Source of the DNA: Roseospirillum parvum
Lineage (GTDB): Bacteria > Pseudomonadota > Alphaproteobacteria > Rhodospirillales > Rhodospirillaceae
Direction of reading: 5' to 3'
NCBI RefSeq assembly: GCF_900100455.1
Contig: NZ_FNCV01000005.1
Coordinates: forward strand, 238,447-302,446
Length of the DNA stretch: 64,000 nt
In this document: positions 1 to 12,721 of the stretch, in pieces
Position numbering within the stretch: the stretch's first letter is position 1
How the letters are laid out: the number at the start of each line of letters is the position of its first letter
Program-made: the position numbers and the translations under genes
The notes under the pieces: generated by a model
Seen by the model: the letters and a program-made list of their open reading frames with translations, nothing else
Told to the model about the DNA's origin: nothing
Database searches by the model: none

Positions 1-100
1 GGATCTCGTATCTGTCCCGGATGTCCTTTGGGATCCGGCTTTCGACCAGGTGTTCTGGATCGGCCTTGCCGCCCGGGGATTCCGAGGTGTCGGACGCCAT
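1..100 (-). CDS. Hypothetical protein, N-terminal fragment cut by the window edge
   Basis: An ATG at 100 opens a frame of 33 codons that runs off the left edge; it begins MASDTSESPGGK and continues to RIPKDIRDRYEI. A GGAGAAGG ribosome site lies just upstream of the ATG. Farther upstream on the same strand is a TATAGT -10-like hexamer (163-168), with only a weak -35. I do not recognise the family from so short a piece. It is not TrpG, which would be expected to start with a MILLIDNYDSF-type sequence, so whatever follows trpE here is not the usual trpGDC series. Confidence 0.5.
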   Translation of the reverse strand, partial: MASDTSESPGGKADPEHLVESRIPKDIRDRYEI

Positions 101-215
101 TCTGACTGCCTTCTCCGTCCGCGCGCCGAGGATCGCTCGCCGGCTGTCGTGAGGGTGAGGGTACTATATACGCCCCTCTGGCGGCCTTGAAAAAACATTA
201 TCTTGTTCCGCCCCC

Positions 216-1715
216 CTACCGCCCGGCGGTGCGCAGGGCTTCCTCGGCGGCGCGGACCAGGGCGCGGGCCTTGTTTTCGCACTCCTCGTGCTCCTTGACC
301 GGGTCGCTGTCGAGCACGATCCCGGCCCCGGCCTGCAGGTGCAGCTCGCCGTCCTTCAGCAGCGAGGTGCGCAGGGCGATGCAGGTGTCCATGTCGCCGT
401 TGGCGGCGATGTAGCCCACCCCGCCGGCGTAGAAGCCGCGCCGCAGGGGCTCCAACTCCTCGATGATCTCCATGGCCCGCACCTTGGGGGCGCCGGAGAC
501 GGTGCCGGCCGGGAAGCCGGCCATCAGGGCGTCCATGGCATCCAGTTCCGGGCGCAGCCGGCCGACCACGTTGGAGACGATGTGCATGACCTGGCTGTAG
601 CGCTCGATGACCATCTGGTCGGTCACCTTCACCGTGCCCACCTCGGCCACCCGGCCGACGTCGTTGCGCCCCAGGTCGAGCAGCATCAGGTGTTCGGCCA
701 GCTCTTTGGGGTCGGCCAGCAGGTCGGCGGCCAGGGCCTCGTCTTCCTCGGTGGTGGCGCCGCGCTTGCGGGTGCCGGCGATGGGGCGCACGGTCACCTC
801 GCCGTCGCGCAGGCGGACCAGGATTTCCGGGCTGGCGCCGATCAGGGCGTAGTCGCCGAAATCCAGGCAGAACAGGAAGGGCGCCGGGTTGGTCCGCCGG
901 AGCGCCCGATAGAGAGCCAGCGGCGGCAGGCGGAAGGGCATGGAGAAGCGCTGGCTCAACACCACCTGGAAGATGTCGCCGGCCCGGATGTACTCCTTGG
1001 CGCGCTCCACCATGGCCTGATAGTCGGCCGGAGCCATGGCCGGGGTCAGGGTGGCGGCGTGGCGCTCGCGCCCGGTGTCGCGGCGGTAGGGCAGGCCGCG
1101 CTCGAAGTCGGCCACCACCTCGGCCAGACGCTCGCCGGCCAGCTCCCAGGCGGCCTCGGCCGAGATGTCGTCGCGCGGGCGGATCGGGGTGACCAGGGTC
1201 ACCGTGTCCTTCACGTTGTCGAACACCGCCTGCACGGTGGGCCGGGCGAACACCGCGTCGGGGATGTCGATGGGGTCGGGGTTGTCGTCGGGCAGCCGTT
1301 CGACCAGACGGATGGTGTCGTAGCCCATGTAGCCGACCAGCCCCATGGCGATGGCCGGCAGGCAGTCGGGCAGGTCGATGCGCGATTCCTCGATCAGCCG
1401 CTTCAGCGAGTCCAGGGCCGGGCCGTCGTCCTCGAAGCTGTCCTCGTCGCCGCGCAGCAGGTGGCGGTTGATCTCCGCCCGTTCGCCCCGGCAGCGCCAG
1501 ATCAGGTCGGGTTTCAGGCCGATCAGCGAGTAGCGGCCGCGCACCGCGCCACCTTCCACCGAATCGAGCAGGAACGAGAAGCGCCGCCCGTCGGCCAGCT
1601 TGAGCATGGCCGAGACCGGGGTTTCCAGGTCGGCGGCCAGGGTCGTCCAGACCACCTGGGGGCGCCCCTGCTGGTAGGTGGCGCGGAAGCTTTCCACATC
1701 CGGACTGAGCTGCAT
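216..1715 (-). CDS. trpE: Anthranilate synthase component I
   Basis: Large subunit of anthranilate synthase: converts chorismate to anthranilate with ammonia supplied by TrpG, the first committed step of tryptophan synthesis, in the cytosol. The 499-residue length is normal. The N-terminal regulatory domain (about 28-170) contains LLDSVEGGAVRGRYSLIG, the region that binds feedback tryptophan in this family. The chorismate-binding domain (about 225-490) shows FQVVLSQRF, RPIAGTRKRG, HLMLLDLGRNDVGR and FPAGTVSGAPKVRAME. It lies 80 bases after ppiD on the same strand and could be co-transcribed. No trpG follows within the window. Related aminodeoxychorismate synthases share the fold, but the N-terminal motif and length favour TrpE. 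Confidence 0.95.
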   Translation of the reverse strand: MQLSPDVESFRATYQQGRPQVVWTTLAADLETPVSAMLKLADGRRFSFLLDSVEGGAVRGRYSLIGLKPDLIWRCRGERAEINRHLLRGDEDSFEDDGPALDSLKRLIEESRIDLPDCLPAIAMGLVGYMGYDTIRLVERLPDDNPDPIDIPDAVFARPTVQAVFDNVKDTVTLVTPIRPRDDISAEAAWELAGERLAEVVADFERGLPYRRDTGRERHAATLTPAMAPADYQAMVERAKEYIRAGDIFQVVLSQRFSMPFRLPPLALYRALRRTNPAPFLFCLDFGDYALIGASPEILVRLRDGEVTVRPIAGTRKRGATTEEDEALAADLLADPKELAEHLMLLDLGRNDVGRVAEVGTVKVTDQMVIERYSQVMHIVSNVVGRLRPELDAMDALMAGFPAGTVSGAPKVRAMEIIEELEPLRRGFYAGGVGYIAANGDMDTCIALRTSLLKDGELHLQAGAGIVLDSDPVKEHEECENKARALVRAAEEALRTAGR

Positions 1716-1795
1716 GACCGTTTCCTCTGGCGCGGGCCTTCAAGGGCGAAACCTGGGCTCGCCAAATACCCGCCTGGGGGGGTGGTGGCGCCTGC

Positions 1796-3655
1796 CTACA
1801 TCATTTCCTGGATCAGGCGCTGGTTGACCTGGATGCCGTGCCGGCGGGCCAGGGCGGTGGCGTACTGGTCGAGCAGGTCGCCGGCCAGCGCCTCGGTGAC
1901 GGTGGGCGCCAGATCGTCGACCCGCGCCGGCGGCACGATCACCTCGTCCAGGCGGGCCAGCAGGCGGCGGTTGGGGCCGGCGCCGCTGACCAGGGCGCCC
2001 GGCTCGGCCTTGAACAGCGGGCCGACCAGGGCCTGGGGCAGGGGGCCCTGACCGTTGCGCAGGGTGGCGCCCCGGGTGAAGGGGGGCGGCTCGGACAGGC
2101 TGGCGGCCGGGGTTTCGGCGGCCAGGGTGGCCAGATCGGCGCCCTCGCCGGCGCGCTTCTCAAGCTCGGCGAGCAGGGCGTCGGCGGCCTCGAGGCGTTG
2201 CTCGCGCCGCCAGTCGGCGAGCACCCGGTCGCGGGCTTCCTCGAAGGTCAGCGGTCGGGCCTCGGTCACCTGATCCAGGCGCAGGGCGAGGTAGCCGGTT
2301 TCCGTCTCGACCATGCGCGGCTCGGCATCGGCCGGCAGCTCGAAGGCGCGGGAGAGCAGGGTCGGCGGCAGGTCCTCGGCCCGGGTGCCGTCGGCCAGCC
2401 CGCCGTCGCGGGCGACCTGGGTCAGGCTGTGGGTTTCAAGGTCGAGGTCGGCCAGCGCCTCCTCCAGGGTGGCGCCACCGGCCAGGGCATCCTCGACCTG
2501 CGCCGCGTACTCGTAGATGCGCTCGATGGCGCGTTCCACCTTGAGGGTTTCGGTGAGCTGCTCGCGCACCTCCTCGAGCGGCTGGACGGTGCCCTCGGTC
2601 AACCCGACGATCTCCGCCACATGCCAGCCCAGGGGGCTTTCCACCGGGCCGATCACGGCGCCCTCGGGCTGGTTCCTGAGGGCCAGGGTGAGGGTGGGGG
2701 GAAGTTCCGTCGCGCCGACCGCTTCCAGCCGCACCGGGGCCGGGGCACCGGCGGCCTGGGCGGCGGCGGCCAGGGTGCGGCCCTCGCGGCGCGCCGCCAG
2801 TACCTGGGCGGCGGTCTCTTCAGAGTCGACCAGGATCTGCTCCAGGTCCCAACTGGACGGGCTGGTGAACTGCTCCAGGCGCTGTTCATAGGCGCTTTCC
2901 ACCGCGCCCTCCTCCAGCGCCATCATCGGGGCCAGCCCCTCCGGGTTCAACACGGCGTAGGTCAGGCTGCGCCGCTCGGGGGCCAGATAGCCGTCCTGGC
3001 CGGCGGCGTGGAAGGCGCGCAAGGCCTCCTCGTCGGGCTCGGGCGGGGCGGGCAGGGCGGCCGGGTCGATGGTCAGCAGGGTGATGCGGCGCTGTTCGTC
3101 GCGGTAGTCGGCCAGCGCGGTGAGCAGCACCTCGGGCGCCGCCGCCCCGGCCATCACCGCCTGTTCCAGCCGCTGGCGAGCCATCACCGCCCGCTCGCCG
3201 GCCAGATAGGCCCGCTCGTTCAGGCGGTTGGCGGCCAGGGTCTGCTCGAACACCTGGCGCGAGAACTGGCCGTTCGCCTGGAAAGCCGGGTTGCCGGCAA
3301 CGTGTGCCTTGAGCGCCGGGTCGCTGATCACCAGCCGGTTGTCGGCCACCTCGATGTCGAGCAGGGTCTGCCGGGCGAGGCGGCGGATGGTGGCGTCGAG
3401 CAGCCCCATGCGGATGGCGGTGTCGCGGTCGATGGCGCCGCCCAGCATGGCTTGCAGGCGCTCCAGGTCGTCGGTGAAGTGGCGGCGCAGGGTTTCCGGG
3501 CCGATGTGCTCGTCGCCGACCACGATGGCCGCCCGGTCGCCGGCGGCGCCGCGGATCATGTCGCCCACCCCCCAGGCGGCGAAGCTCAGGATGAGCAGGC
3601 CGAGCAGGGCCTTGACGATCCAGGACCCGGTGTGGCGGCGCAGAATGTTGAGCAT
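1796..3655 (-). CDS. ppiD: PpiD-type membrane-anchored periplasmic peptidyl-prolyl isomerase
   Basis: Inner-membrane-anchored chaperone of the SurA/PpiD group, acting on periplasmic and outer-membrane proteins as they leave the Sec translocon. The start is the ATG at 3655 (MLNILRRHTGSWIVK), preceded by AAGGGACG; the frame extends upstream but without family resemblance. Of 619 residues, 15-37 form the single transmembrane anchor (ALLGLLILSFAAWGVG). A SurA-like N-terminal region follows, then a parvulin-like domain (about 245-350) and an alpha-helical C-terminus. It is divergent from tpiA, with a shared 180-bp upstream region, and is followed on the same strand by trpE. The parvulin core is poorly conserved, so isomerase activity is uncertain, as in other PpiD proteins. 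Confidence 0.88.
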   Translation of the reverse strand: MLNILRRHTGSWIVKALLGLLILSFAAWGVGDMIRGAAGDRAAIVVGDEHIGPETLRRHFTDDLERLQAMLGGAIDRDTAIRMGLLDATIRRLARQTLLDIEVADNRLVISDPALKAHVAGNPAFQANGQFSRQVFEQTLAANRLNERAYLAGERAVMARQRLEQAVMAGAAAPEVLLTALADYRDEQRRITLLTIDPAALPAPPEPDEEALRAFHAAGQDGYLAPERRSLTYAVLNPEGLAPMMALEEGAVESAYEQRLEQFTSPSSWDLEQILVDSEETAAQVLAARREGRTLAAAAQAAGAPAPVRLEAVGATELPPTLTLALRNQPEGAVIGPVESPLGWHVAEIVGLTEGTVQPLEEVREQLTETLKVERAIERIYEYAAQVEDALAGGATLEEALADLDLETHSLTQVARDGGLADGTRAEDLPPTLLSRAFELPADAEPRMVETETGYLALRLDQVTEARPLTFEEARDRVLADWRREQRLEAADALLAELEKRAGEGADLATLAAETPAASLSEPPPFTRGATLRNGQGPLPQALVGPLFKAEPGALVSGAGPNRRLLARLDEVIVPPARVDDLAPTVTEALAGDLLDQYATALARRHGIQVNQRLIQEMM

Positions 3656-3837
3656 GGCTGTGAAAGACGTCCCTTGAAAGCGGCGCGGAAAGGCAGGCGG
3701 CGCATCATAGTCGGGGCGGGCGCGGGGCCGCAACAGCGGCGGCCTTGAGACTCGGCCCGGCTGGTCAGTCGGTCGACTTCCATGCTATCTCCCGGAAGAT
3801 CGCCCTTGGGATTGCATAACCACGGAGAGCACAGCCC

Positions 3838-4599
<762 letters not shown>

Positions 4600-4784
4600 G
4601 CGGCCCAATAAGCGATCTGGCGACGTCCGGCCCAACAGCCCCCTTTGCAGGCGCCCGCCAAAGGGAGTACAAGGGCGCCCAACGACGGTTCCGGCGGCGC
4701 TTCCCCCAGGGGTGGCGCCCGGGCCGGCTTTTGCCGGTCGGGGCCTGTCAGACTGTTTCCCTCACTGCGTAAACGGATTGCGAC

Positions 4785-5480
4785 ATGATCGAGGTCGTTC
4801 TGGTCGTCCACCTGCTGCTTGCCCTGGCCATGGTCGGGGTCATCCTGTTGCAGCGCTCCGAAGGCGGGGCGCTGGGCATCGGCGGCGGCGGGGGCGGCAT
4901 GCCGGGAGCCCGGGGCTCGGGCAACCCGCTGACCCGGATCACCGCCATCCTGGCCGCCGGCTTCATGGCGACCAGCCTGGGCCTGGCCCTGCTCGCCAAC
5001 ATGGAGCGCACCGGCGGCACCCTGTTCGACGACGCCACCGACAGCACCCCGGCGGCCGCCACCGACGGCGCCCCGACCCCAGTTGCCCCGGCCGTGCCGG
5101 CGCCCGAGCCGGCCCAACCGGCGGTGCCCAGCGTGCCCGAAGGCGGCCTGAGTGCTCCGGCGGTGCCGGAAGCCAGCCAGCCGGCCCCGACCAGCCCGGC
5201 CCTGCCCGATCCCGGTTACCCGACCCTGCCCGATCCGGATGGGGGGGCGGCCAGCCAGCCGGCGGCCGACGCGCCGCAGACGGTGCCCGAGTCGGCGCTG
5301 CCGGAAACGGGCGTCGAGCTGACCCCGGAAACCGATCAGCCCTTCCCGCCGCAGGCCGCCGAGCCGGCCCCGACGCCCGAGATGTCCACCCCGGACACCA
5401 CCCCGGACACCACCCCGGATTCCACTGGGGCGCCGACCGCCGAGGAGGCCCCGCGTCCCCAGGCCCCGGCTGGGAACTGA
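4785..5480 (+). CDS. secG: SecG translocon subunit with a long Pro/Ala-rich tail
   Basis: Small subunit of the SecYEG channel; stimulates SecA-driven export. The first 75 residues are a normal SecG: transmembrane helix MIEVVLVVHLLLALAMVGVI, the glycine-rich GGALGIGGGGGG loop, then a second helix (TAILAAGFMATSLGLALLA). The remaining 150 or so residues are a low-complexity Pro/Ala/Glu/Thr tail ending in short TTPDTTPDS repeats, so the protein is about twice the usual length (231 versus 75-120). It follows tpiA by 185 bp; that gap holds no gene or tRNA that I can see. Confidence 0.93.
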   Translation: MIEVVLVVHLLLALAMVGVILLQRSEGGALGIGGGGGGMPGARGSGNPLTRITAILAAGFMATSLGLALLANMERTGGTLFDDATDSTPAAATDGAPTPVAPAVPAPEPAQPAVPSVPEGGLSAPAVPEASQPAPTSPALPDPGYPTLPDPDGGAASQPAADAPQTVPESALPETGVELTPETDQPFPPQAAEPAPTPEMSTPDTTPDTTPDSTGAPTAEEAPRPQAPAGN

Positions 5481-5640
5481 TCCCCTGATCGTGCGGTCGC
5501 CGCGCCGGTTTCCGCCGGTCGGACGGCCTTTTCATCCTGTTCTGTTTCTTTCCCCGCCCCCGGCCCGGGCCGGCGGCGCAACCGGCGCGGACGGGCCCGT
5601 TCGGATGGCTGGTGGGGCGGGGCCATATGGAGTATGGTAG

Positions 5641-9451
<3,811 letters not shown>

Positions 9452-9467
9452 GCCGGCCCCATACCCC

Positions 9468-9501
9468 GGGCGGCGCGTTGACTCAGGCCAACGCGCCGCC
9501 C
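9468..9501 (+). terminator. GC-rich hairpin after eno
   Basis: A perfect 13-bp stem (GGGCGGCGCGTTG with its complement) closes an 8-base loop, 17 bases after the eno stop. There is no T-run behind it, so it may act as an imperfect intrinsic terminator or an mRNA 3'-end stabiliser. Confidence 0.7.
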
Positions 9502-9542
9502 ATCATGACCCGGTCCATGATCGCCTGCCGGAGGCCCCCCCG

Positions 9543-10202
9543 ATGCGCTCCCCCCGCCGCTCCCGTGCCGTCCTGCTGACCGCGGCCCTGCTGGCGGCCC
9601 CGCTGGCGCTGTCGGCCGGCCCCGCCCCGGCCCAGGACGCGCTGACCAGCGACGTCACCCTCAGCGCCATGGCCTTCCAGCCGGTACCCCAGGGGGCACC
9701 CATCGCGGTGCGGCTGTACGACGATTCCCAGGCCGGCCTCGCCCTGAAGCAGGCCTTCGAGCAGCAGTTGAAACTGAGCGGCTACCGGGTGGTGCCGGAC
9801 GACGGGCAGGCGACCCTGGTCCTGGCCTTCGAGGTGACCGACAGCGGCAACGCCGCCCCCGAGGAAAACGACGGCATGCTGCGCCTGCAAGGGCGGGCCG
9901 GCGGGGGCTACGACGATGGCCAACTGCGCGCCGACCTGAACCTCTTCTCGTCCAGCGATTCCAGCGTCTTCGGCGGACGGCCCCGGGACGGCAAACCAAC
10001 CCCCGTGCCCGACTCCTCCATGCGCTTCGAAGTCGGCGTGACCGACCTCGCCAACGGACGACGCCTGTGGCAAGGCTGGGCCAACGCCGCCACCCACGGC
10101 CGCAACCCCACCGAACTGGCCCGCCAACTGGTCCGCCCCATGGTCGCCAAAATCGGCCAAACCGTCCACGCCGAAACCGGCACCCTCACCGTCGGCGACT
10201 GA
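9543..10202 (+). CDS. Hypothetical secreted (periplasmic) protein
   Basis: 219 residues with a classic signal peptide: basic start MRSPRRSR, hydrophobic core AVLLTAALLAAPLAL, then an AxA-type site near PAPAQ/D (about residue 31). No lipobox cysteine is present. The mature part is mixed alpha/beta and ends in an alternating region with FEVGVTDLANGRRLWQGWA, reminiscent of DUF4136-like periplasmic proteins in which a conserved G-x-x-x-W closes a sheet; I treat this only as a hint. GGAGG lies close upstream. It probably has its own transcript, since the eno hairpin intervenes. A mosaic palindromic element starts 36 bp after the stop. Confidence 0.7.
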   Translation: MRSPRRSRAVLLTAALLAAPLALSAGPAPAQDALTSDVTLSAMAFQPVPQGAPIAVRLYDDSQAGLALKQAFEQQLKLSGYRVVPDDGQATLVLAFEVTDSGNAAPEENDGMLRLQGRAGGGYDDGQLRADLNLFSSSDSSVFGGRPRDGKPTPVPDSSMRFEVGVTDLANGRRLWQGWANAATHGRNPTELARQLVRPMVAKIGQTVHAETGTLTVGD

Positions 10203-10237
10203 CCACACCCCCCAGGCTAGAGCAGGGGGCGCCAGAG

Positions 10238-10440
10238 CCAAGGGGGCGCTGCCCCCTTGGAACCCCCGCCGGGGGGACCAGGGGCCCCCCCGGACCCCCG
10301 CCGCGACTTAAAGCCGTGAAGAGGGGGGTAGCCGAGCGCGCGCGCTCGGCTACCCCCCTCTTCACGGCTTTGACTCATGGTGGGGTCTGGGGAGGCCTCC
10401 CGGCCTCCCCAGCGGGGTTCAAAGGGGCAGCGCCCCTTTG
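10238..10440 (+). repeat. Mosaic palindromic element, copy A
   Basis: A 203-bp non-coding element made of nested palindromes. From left: an outer hairpin (CCAAGGGGGC with its complement), a second palindromic module (CCGGGGGGACC facing GGCCCCCCCGG), the boundary GACTTAAA, a core that is a perfect 62-bp palindrome with no spacer (10310-10371, 31-bp arms ending in AAA/TTT), the boundary TTTGACTCATGG, a module CTGGGGAGGCC facing GGCCTCCCCAG, and an outer hairpin CAAAGGGGC facing GCCCCTTTG. The same architecture recurs inverted at 26127-26300 with a different core. It sits between convergent genes and its A/T-edged core could stop transcription in both directions. Confidence 0.88.
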
Positions 10441-10475
10441 CTTTGCCGCCTCCTACTCCAGCCTGGGGGTTGTGG

Positions 10476-10628
10476 TCAGTCGCTGTCGGTTTGGGCTTTT
10501 TCCTGATCGTCGAGTTTTTTCAGGCCGTAGAGTTGGTACAGGCAGAGGGCGATGCCGCCGCCGAAGATGACGATCAGTTCGAAGAAGATTCCGGGCAGGG
10601 GGGTTTGGAATATGGAGGTTTCTTCCAT
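10476..10628 (-). CDS. Small single-pass membrane protein (50 aa)
   Basis: A short frame (MEETSIFQTPLPGIFFE...) with one clear membrane helix at about 13-34 (GIFFELIVIFGGGIALCLY) followed by a charged tail (KKLDDQEKAQTDSD). It starts 6 bp after the stop of the next small gene upstream, whose 3' end supplies AGGAATAGGG as ribosome site. Third positions are mostly G/C, as in neighbouring genes. Function unknown. The size and shape resemble small accessory subunits of respiratory or transport complexes (compare CydX or CcoQ), but no signature supports a specific assignment. Confidence 0.62.
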   Translation of the reverse strand: MEETSIFQTPLPGIFFELIVIFGGGIALCLYQLYGLKKLDDQEKAQTDSD

Positions 10629-10634
10629 GGCGCC

Positions 10635-10769
10635 CTATTCCTGTTCGCGTTCTTTCGAGATGCGTTCGCTTTCCCGTCCGTAGTGGATGGCTTGGGCGAT
10701 GAACCAGCCCAGGGCCACGACGACGATGACGACCTTCATGATCATGAAGGGGTAGAGGGTGCCTTCCAT
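10635..10769 (-). CDS. Small single-pass membrane protein (44 aa)
   Basis: A short frame starting MEGTLYPFMIMKVV with one hydrophobic helix at about 6-28 (FMIMKVVIVVVALGWFIAQA) and a strongly charged C-terminal helix (RESERISKEREQE). CGGAGAG lies 8 bases before the ATG. It is followed after 6 bp by another tiny membrane protein on the same strand, so the two look like a bicistronic pair facing the mosaic repeat element. No known family is recognised. It could be too short for routine gene callers to keep. Confidence 0.62.
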   Translation of the reverse strand: MEGTLYPFMIMKVVIVVVALGWFIAQAIHYGRESERISKEREQE

Positions 10770-10852
10770 GGTGGGCTCTCCGTGCCGGTTTATCCGATCA
10801 ACGGAGTCAAGATTTGGCCTGGGTCGGGGTGCGTCAAGGGGGGCGGCGTGGT

Positions 10853-12673
10853 TCAGGAGAAGGGACGTTTGCCGGCACTCGGGTGTTCGGCGGCGCGATG
10901 ATCGAACAGTTCGCGATTGTAGTAGAGCAGCAGGTCGGTCTCGCGCACGGTACCGAGCAGGCGGCGGCTGGTTCGGTCTTCGACCACCGGCAGGTGTTCC
11001 AGGCCTTCCCCGCTCATCACCCGCAGGGCCTGATCGAGGGTGTCCTCGGGGGTGAGCATGGGCGGTGACGGGTGGATCAGGTCGGCGGCCACCACCAGGG
11101 GGTCGAGGTTGGGGTCGAAGCTGGCGGCGGACAGTTCCTGGGCGCTGATCGGGCCGAGCAACCGGTTGTCGTCGTCAATCGCCAGCACCAGTCCGTGTGG
11201 CGCCGCCAGCAATTGGCGGCGCACTTCGGGCAGCGGCGTCCCGGGGCCGACCGTGGGGGTGTCGGCGCGGACCAGGGGGCCCACGGTGAGGGCTTCCAGC
11301 AGGTGCAACTCGGGGCCGCCCGCCAGGTCGAGGCCGCGCCGCTGCAGTTGGCCGTGGAAGAAGCTGGGGTGGCCGTAAAGGTGGGTCGACAGCCCGGCGG
11401 CCAGCACCACGGCGACCATCACGCCCAGGGTCAGGCCGTAGTTGGCGGTCATCTCGAAGACGATCAGGGTGGTCGAGATGGGTGCCCCGAGCACGGCGGC
11501 CGCCACCGCGCCCATGCCGACCACGGCATAGGCGGCGGAGTCGAGGGGAGAGATCGCCAGACCGTTCAGGCTGTCGCCCAGCCGGCTGAGCAGCAGCCCG
11601 AAGGTGCCGCCGAGCAGGGCGCCGATGCTCAAGGAGGGGCTGAACACCCCGCCCATGAACCCGAAGCCCAGGCTGATCCCGGTGGCCAGCAGCTTGGCGG
11701 CGGCCAGGGCGGCGATCAGGGCCAGGGGCAGGGCGCCTTGCAGGGCGGCGTCGGTGACCTCGTAGCCGACCCCCAGCACCTCGGGGAAGGGGATGGCCAG
11801 GGCGCCGAGCAGCAGCCCGCCGAGGGCCGGGCGGGCCCACGGCGGCAGCCGGGTGGCGGCGGCCAGGCGCTCGCCGCCCTCGATGGCGCGCATCATCAGC
11901 ACGGCGGCCAGCCCGCCCAGCAGGCCGAGCACGGCGAAGGCGGGCATCTCCCAGAACGAGACCAGCCGCATCTCGGGCAGCACGAAGGCGGGGAAGTTGC
12001 CGAACCAGGAGCGTGACACGGCGGTGGCGGCGACCGAGCTGATGACCACCGGCACGAAGGCGCGCACCGCGTAGTGGCCGACCACCACCTCGTGGGCGAA
12101 CAGGGCGCCGGCGATGGGGGCGTTGAAGCTGGCCGCCACCGCCGCCGCGGCGCCGCAGCCGAGCAGGGTGCGCCGCATGGAGCGGGCGAAACCCAGCCAG
12201 CCGCCAAGCGTCGCCGCCAGGGTGGCGCCCAGGTGGACGGCCGGCCCCTCGCGCCCCACCGAGGCGCCGCTGCCCAGCGACAGCACGGCGCCCAGGGCGG
12301 CCACCAGCCCCCGGCCCCAGGGCAGCCGACCATCGCGGGTCGCCGTCGCCTCGATCACCTCGGGGATGCCCTGGCGCCGCCGGCCGGGCATGACAAAGGT
12401 CAGCAGCAGTCCGACAATCAGGCCGCCCCCGGTGGGGATCAGCATCACCTGCCACCATGGCAACTCGCCGGCGAAGGCCACCACCAGGCCGGCGCCGCCG
12501 CCGTACAGGATTTCCTGAATCCGCGAGATGGCTTCCAGAAAGCCGACGATGGCGCCGCCCACGGCCAGGCCGACCAGCATGGCGATCACCCCCAGCAGCA
12601 CCTGGGGGTTGCCCGACCGGCGCCCGGGACCGCCGGCGAGGCGGCTGCGGAGGAAGGGGAGGAGCGGGGGCAT
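10853..12673 (-). CDS. ClC-family chloride channel/transporter with C-terminal CBS pair
   Basis: Voltage-gated-chloride-channel family membrane protein of 606 residues. About ten membrane helices span residues 25-430; the anion-path motifs are all visible: GRRRQGIPEVI (G-x-G-I-P region, degenerate), GSGASVGREGPAVHLGA (the gating glutamate of GREGP) and GFMGGVFSPSLSIGALLGG (GxFxP). Residues 465-590 form two CBS domains (for example LEHLPVVEDRTSRRLLGTVRETDLL), which in this family bind adenine nucleotides. The gating glutamate means either an H+/Cl- exchanger or a channel is possible. It lies downstream of a diguanylate cyclase gene, 48 bp away on the same strand. Confidence 0.93.
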   Translation of the reverse strand: MPPLLPFLRSRLAGGPGRRSGNPQVLLGVIAMLVGLAVGGAIVGFLEAISRIQEILYGGGAGLVVAFAGELPWWQVMLIPTGGGLIVGLLLTFVMPGRRRQGIPEVIEATATRDGRLPWGRGLVAALGAVLSLGSGASVGREGPAVHLGATLAATLGGWLGFARSMRRTLLGCGAAAAVAASFNAPIAGALFAHEVVVGHYAVRAFVPVVISSVAATAVSRSWFGNFPAFVLPEMRLVSFWEMPAFAVLGLLGGLAAVLMMRAIEGGERLAAATRLPPWARPALGGLLLGALAIPFPEVLGVGYEVTDAALQGALPLALIAALAAAKLLATGISLGFGFMGGVFSPSLSIGALLGGTFGLLLSRLGDSLNGLAISPLDSAAYAVVGMGAVAAAVLGAPISTTLIVFEMTANYGLTLGVMVAVVLAAGLSTHLYGHPSFFHGQLQRRGLDLAGGPELHLLEALTVGPLVRADTPTVGPGTPLPEVRRQLLAAPHGLVLAIDDDNRLLGPISAQELSAASFDPNLDPLVVAADLIHPSPPMLTPEDTLDQALRVMSGEGLEHLPVVEDRTSRRLLGTVRETDLLLYYNRELFDHRAAEHPSAGKRPFS

Positions 12674-12721
12674 GCTCGGCGTCGGTTCCTGATCCTGGCC
12701 GGCCTGGGCGGCCGGCGGGGG

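Noticed and set aside
288..2051. Long rightward open frame opposite trpE
   Set aside because: It mirrors trpE in a GC-rich region, is full of Gly/His/Gln/Arg low-complexity sequence and has no family motif; trpE on the other strand is certain.
4600..4784. tRNA in the tpiA-secG gap
   Set aside because: A tRNA-Leu follows secG in E. coli, but no cloverleaf, TTCRA arm or CCA end could be found here on either strand.
10203..10453. Mosaic palindromic element as an IS or transposon
   Set aside because: No transposase frame fits in about 200 bp and no target duplication is seen; it is better described as a palindromic repeat.
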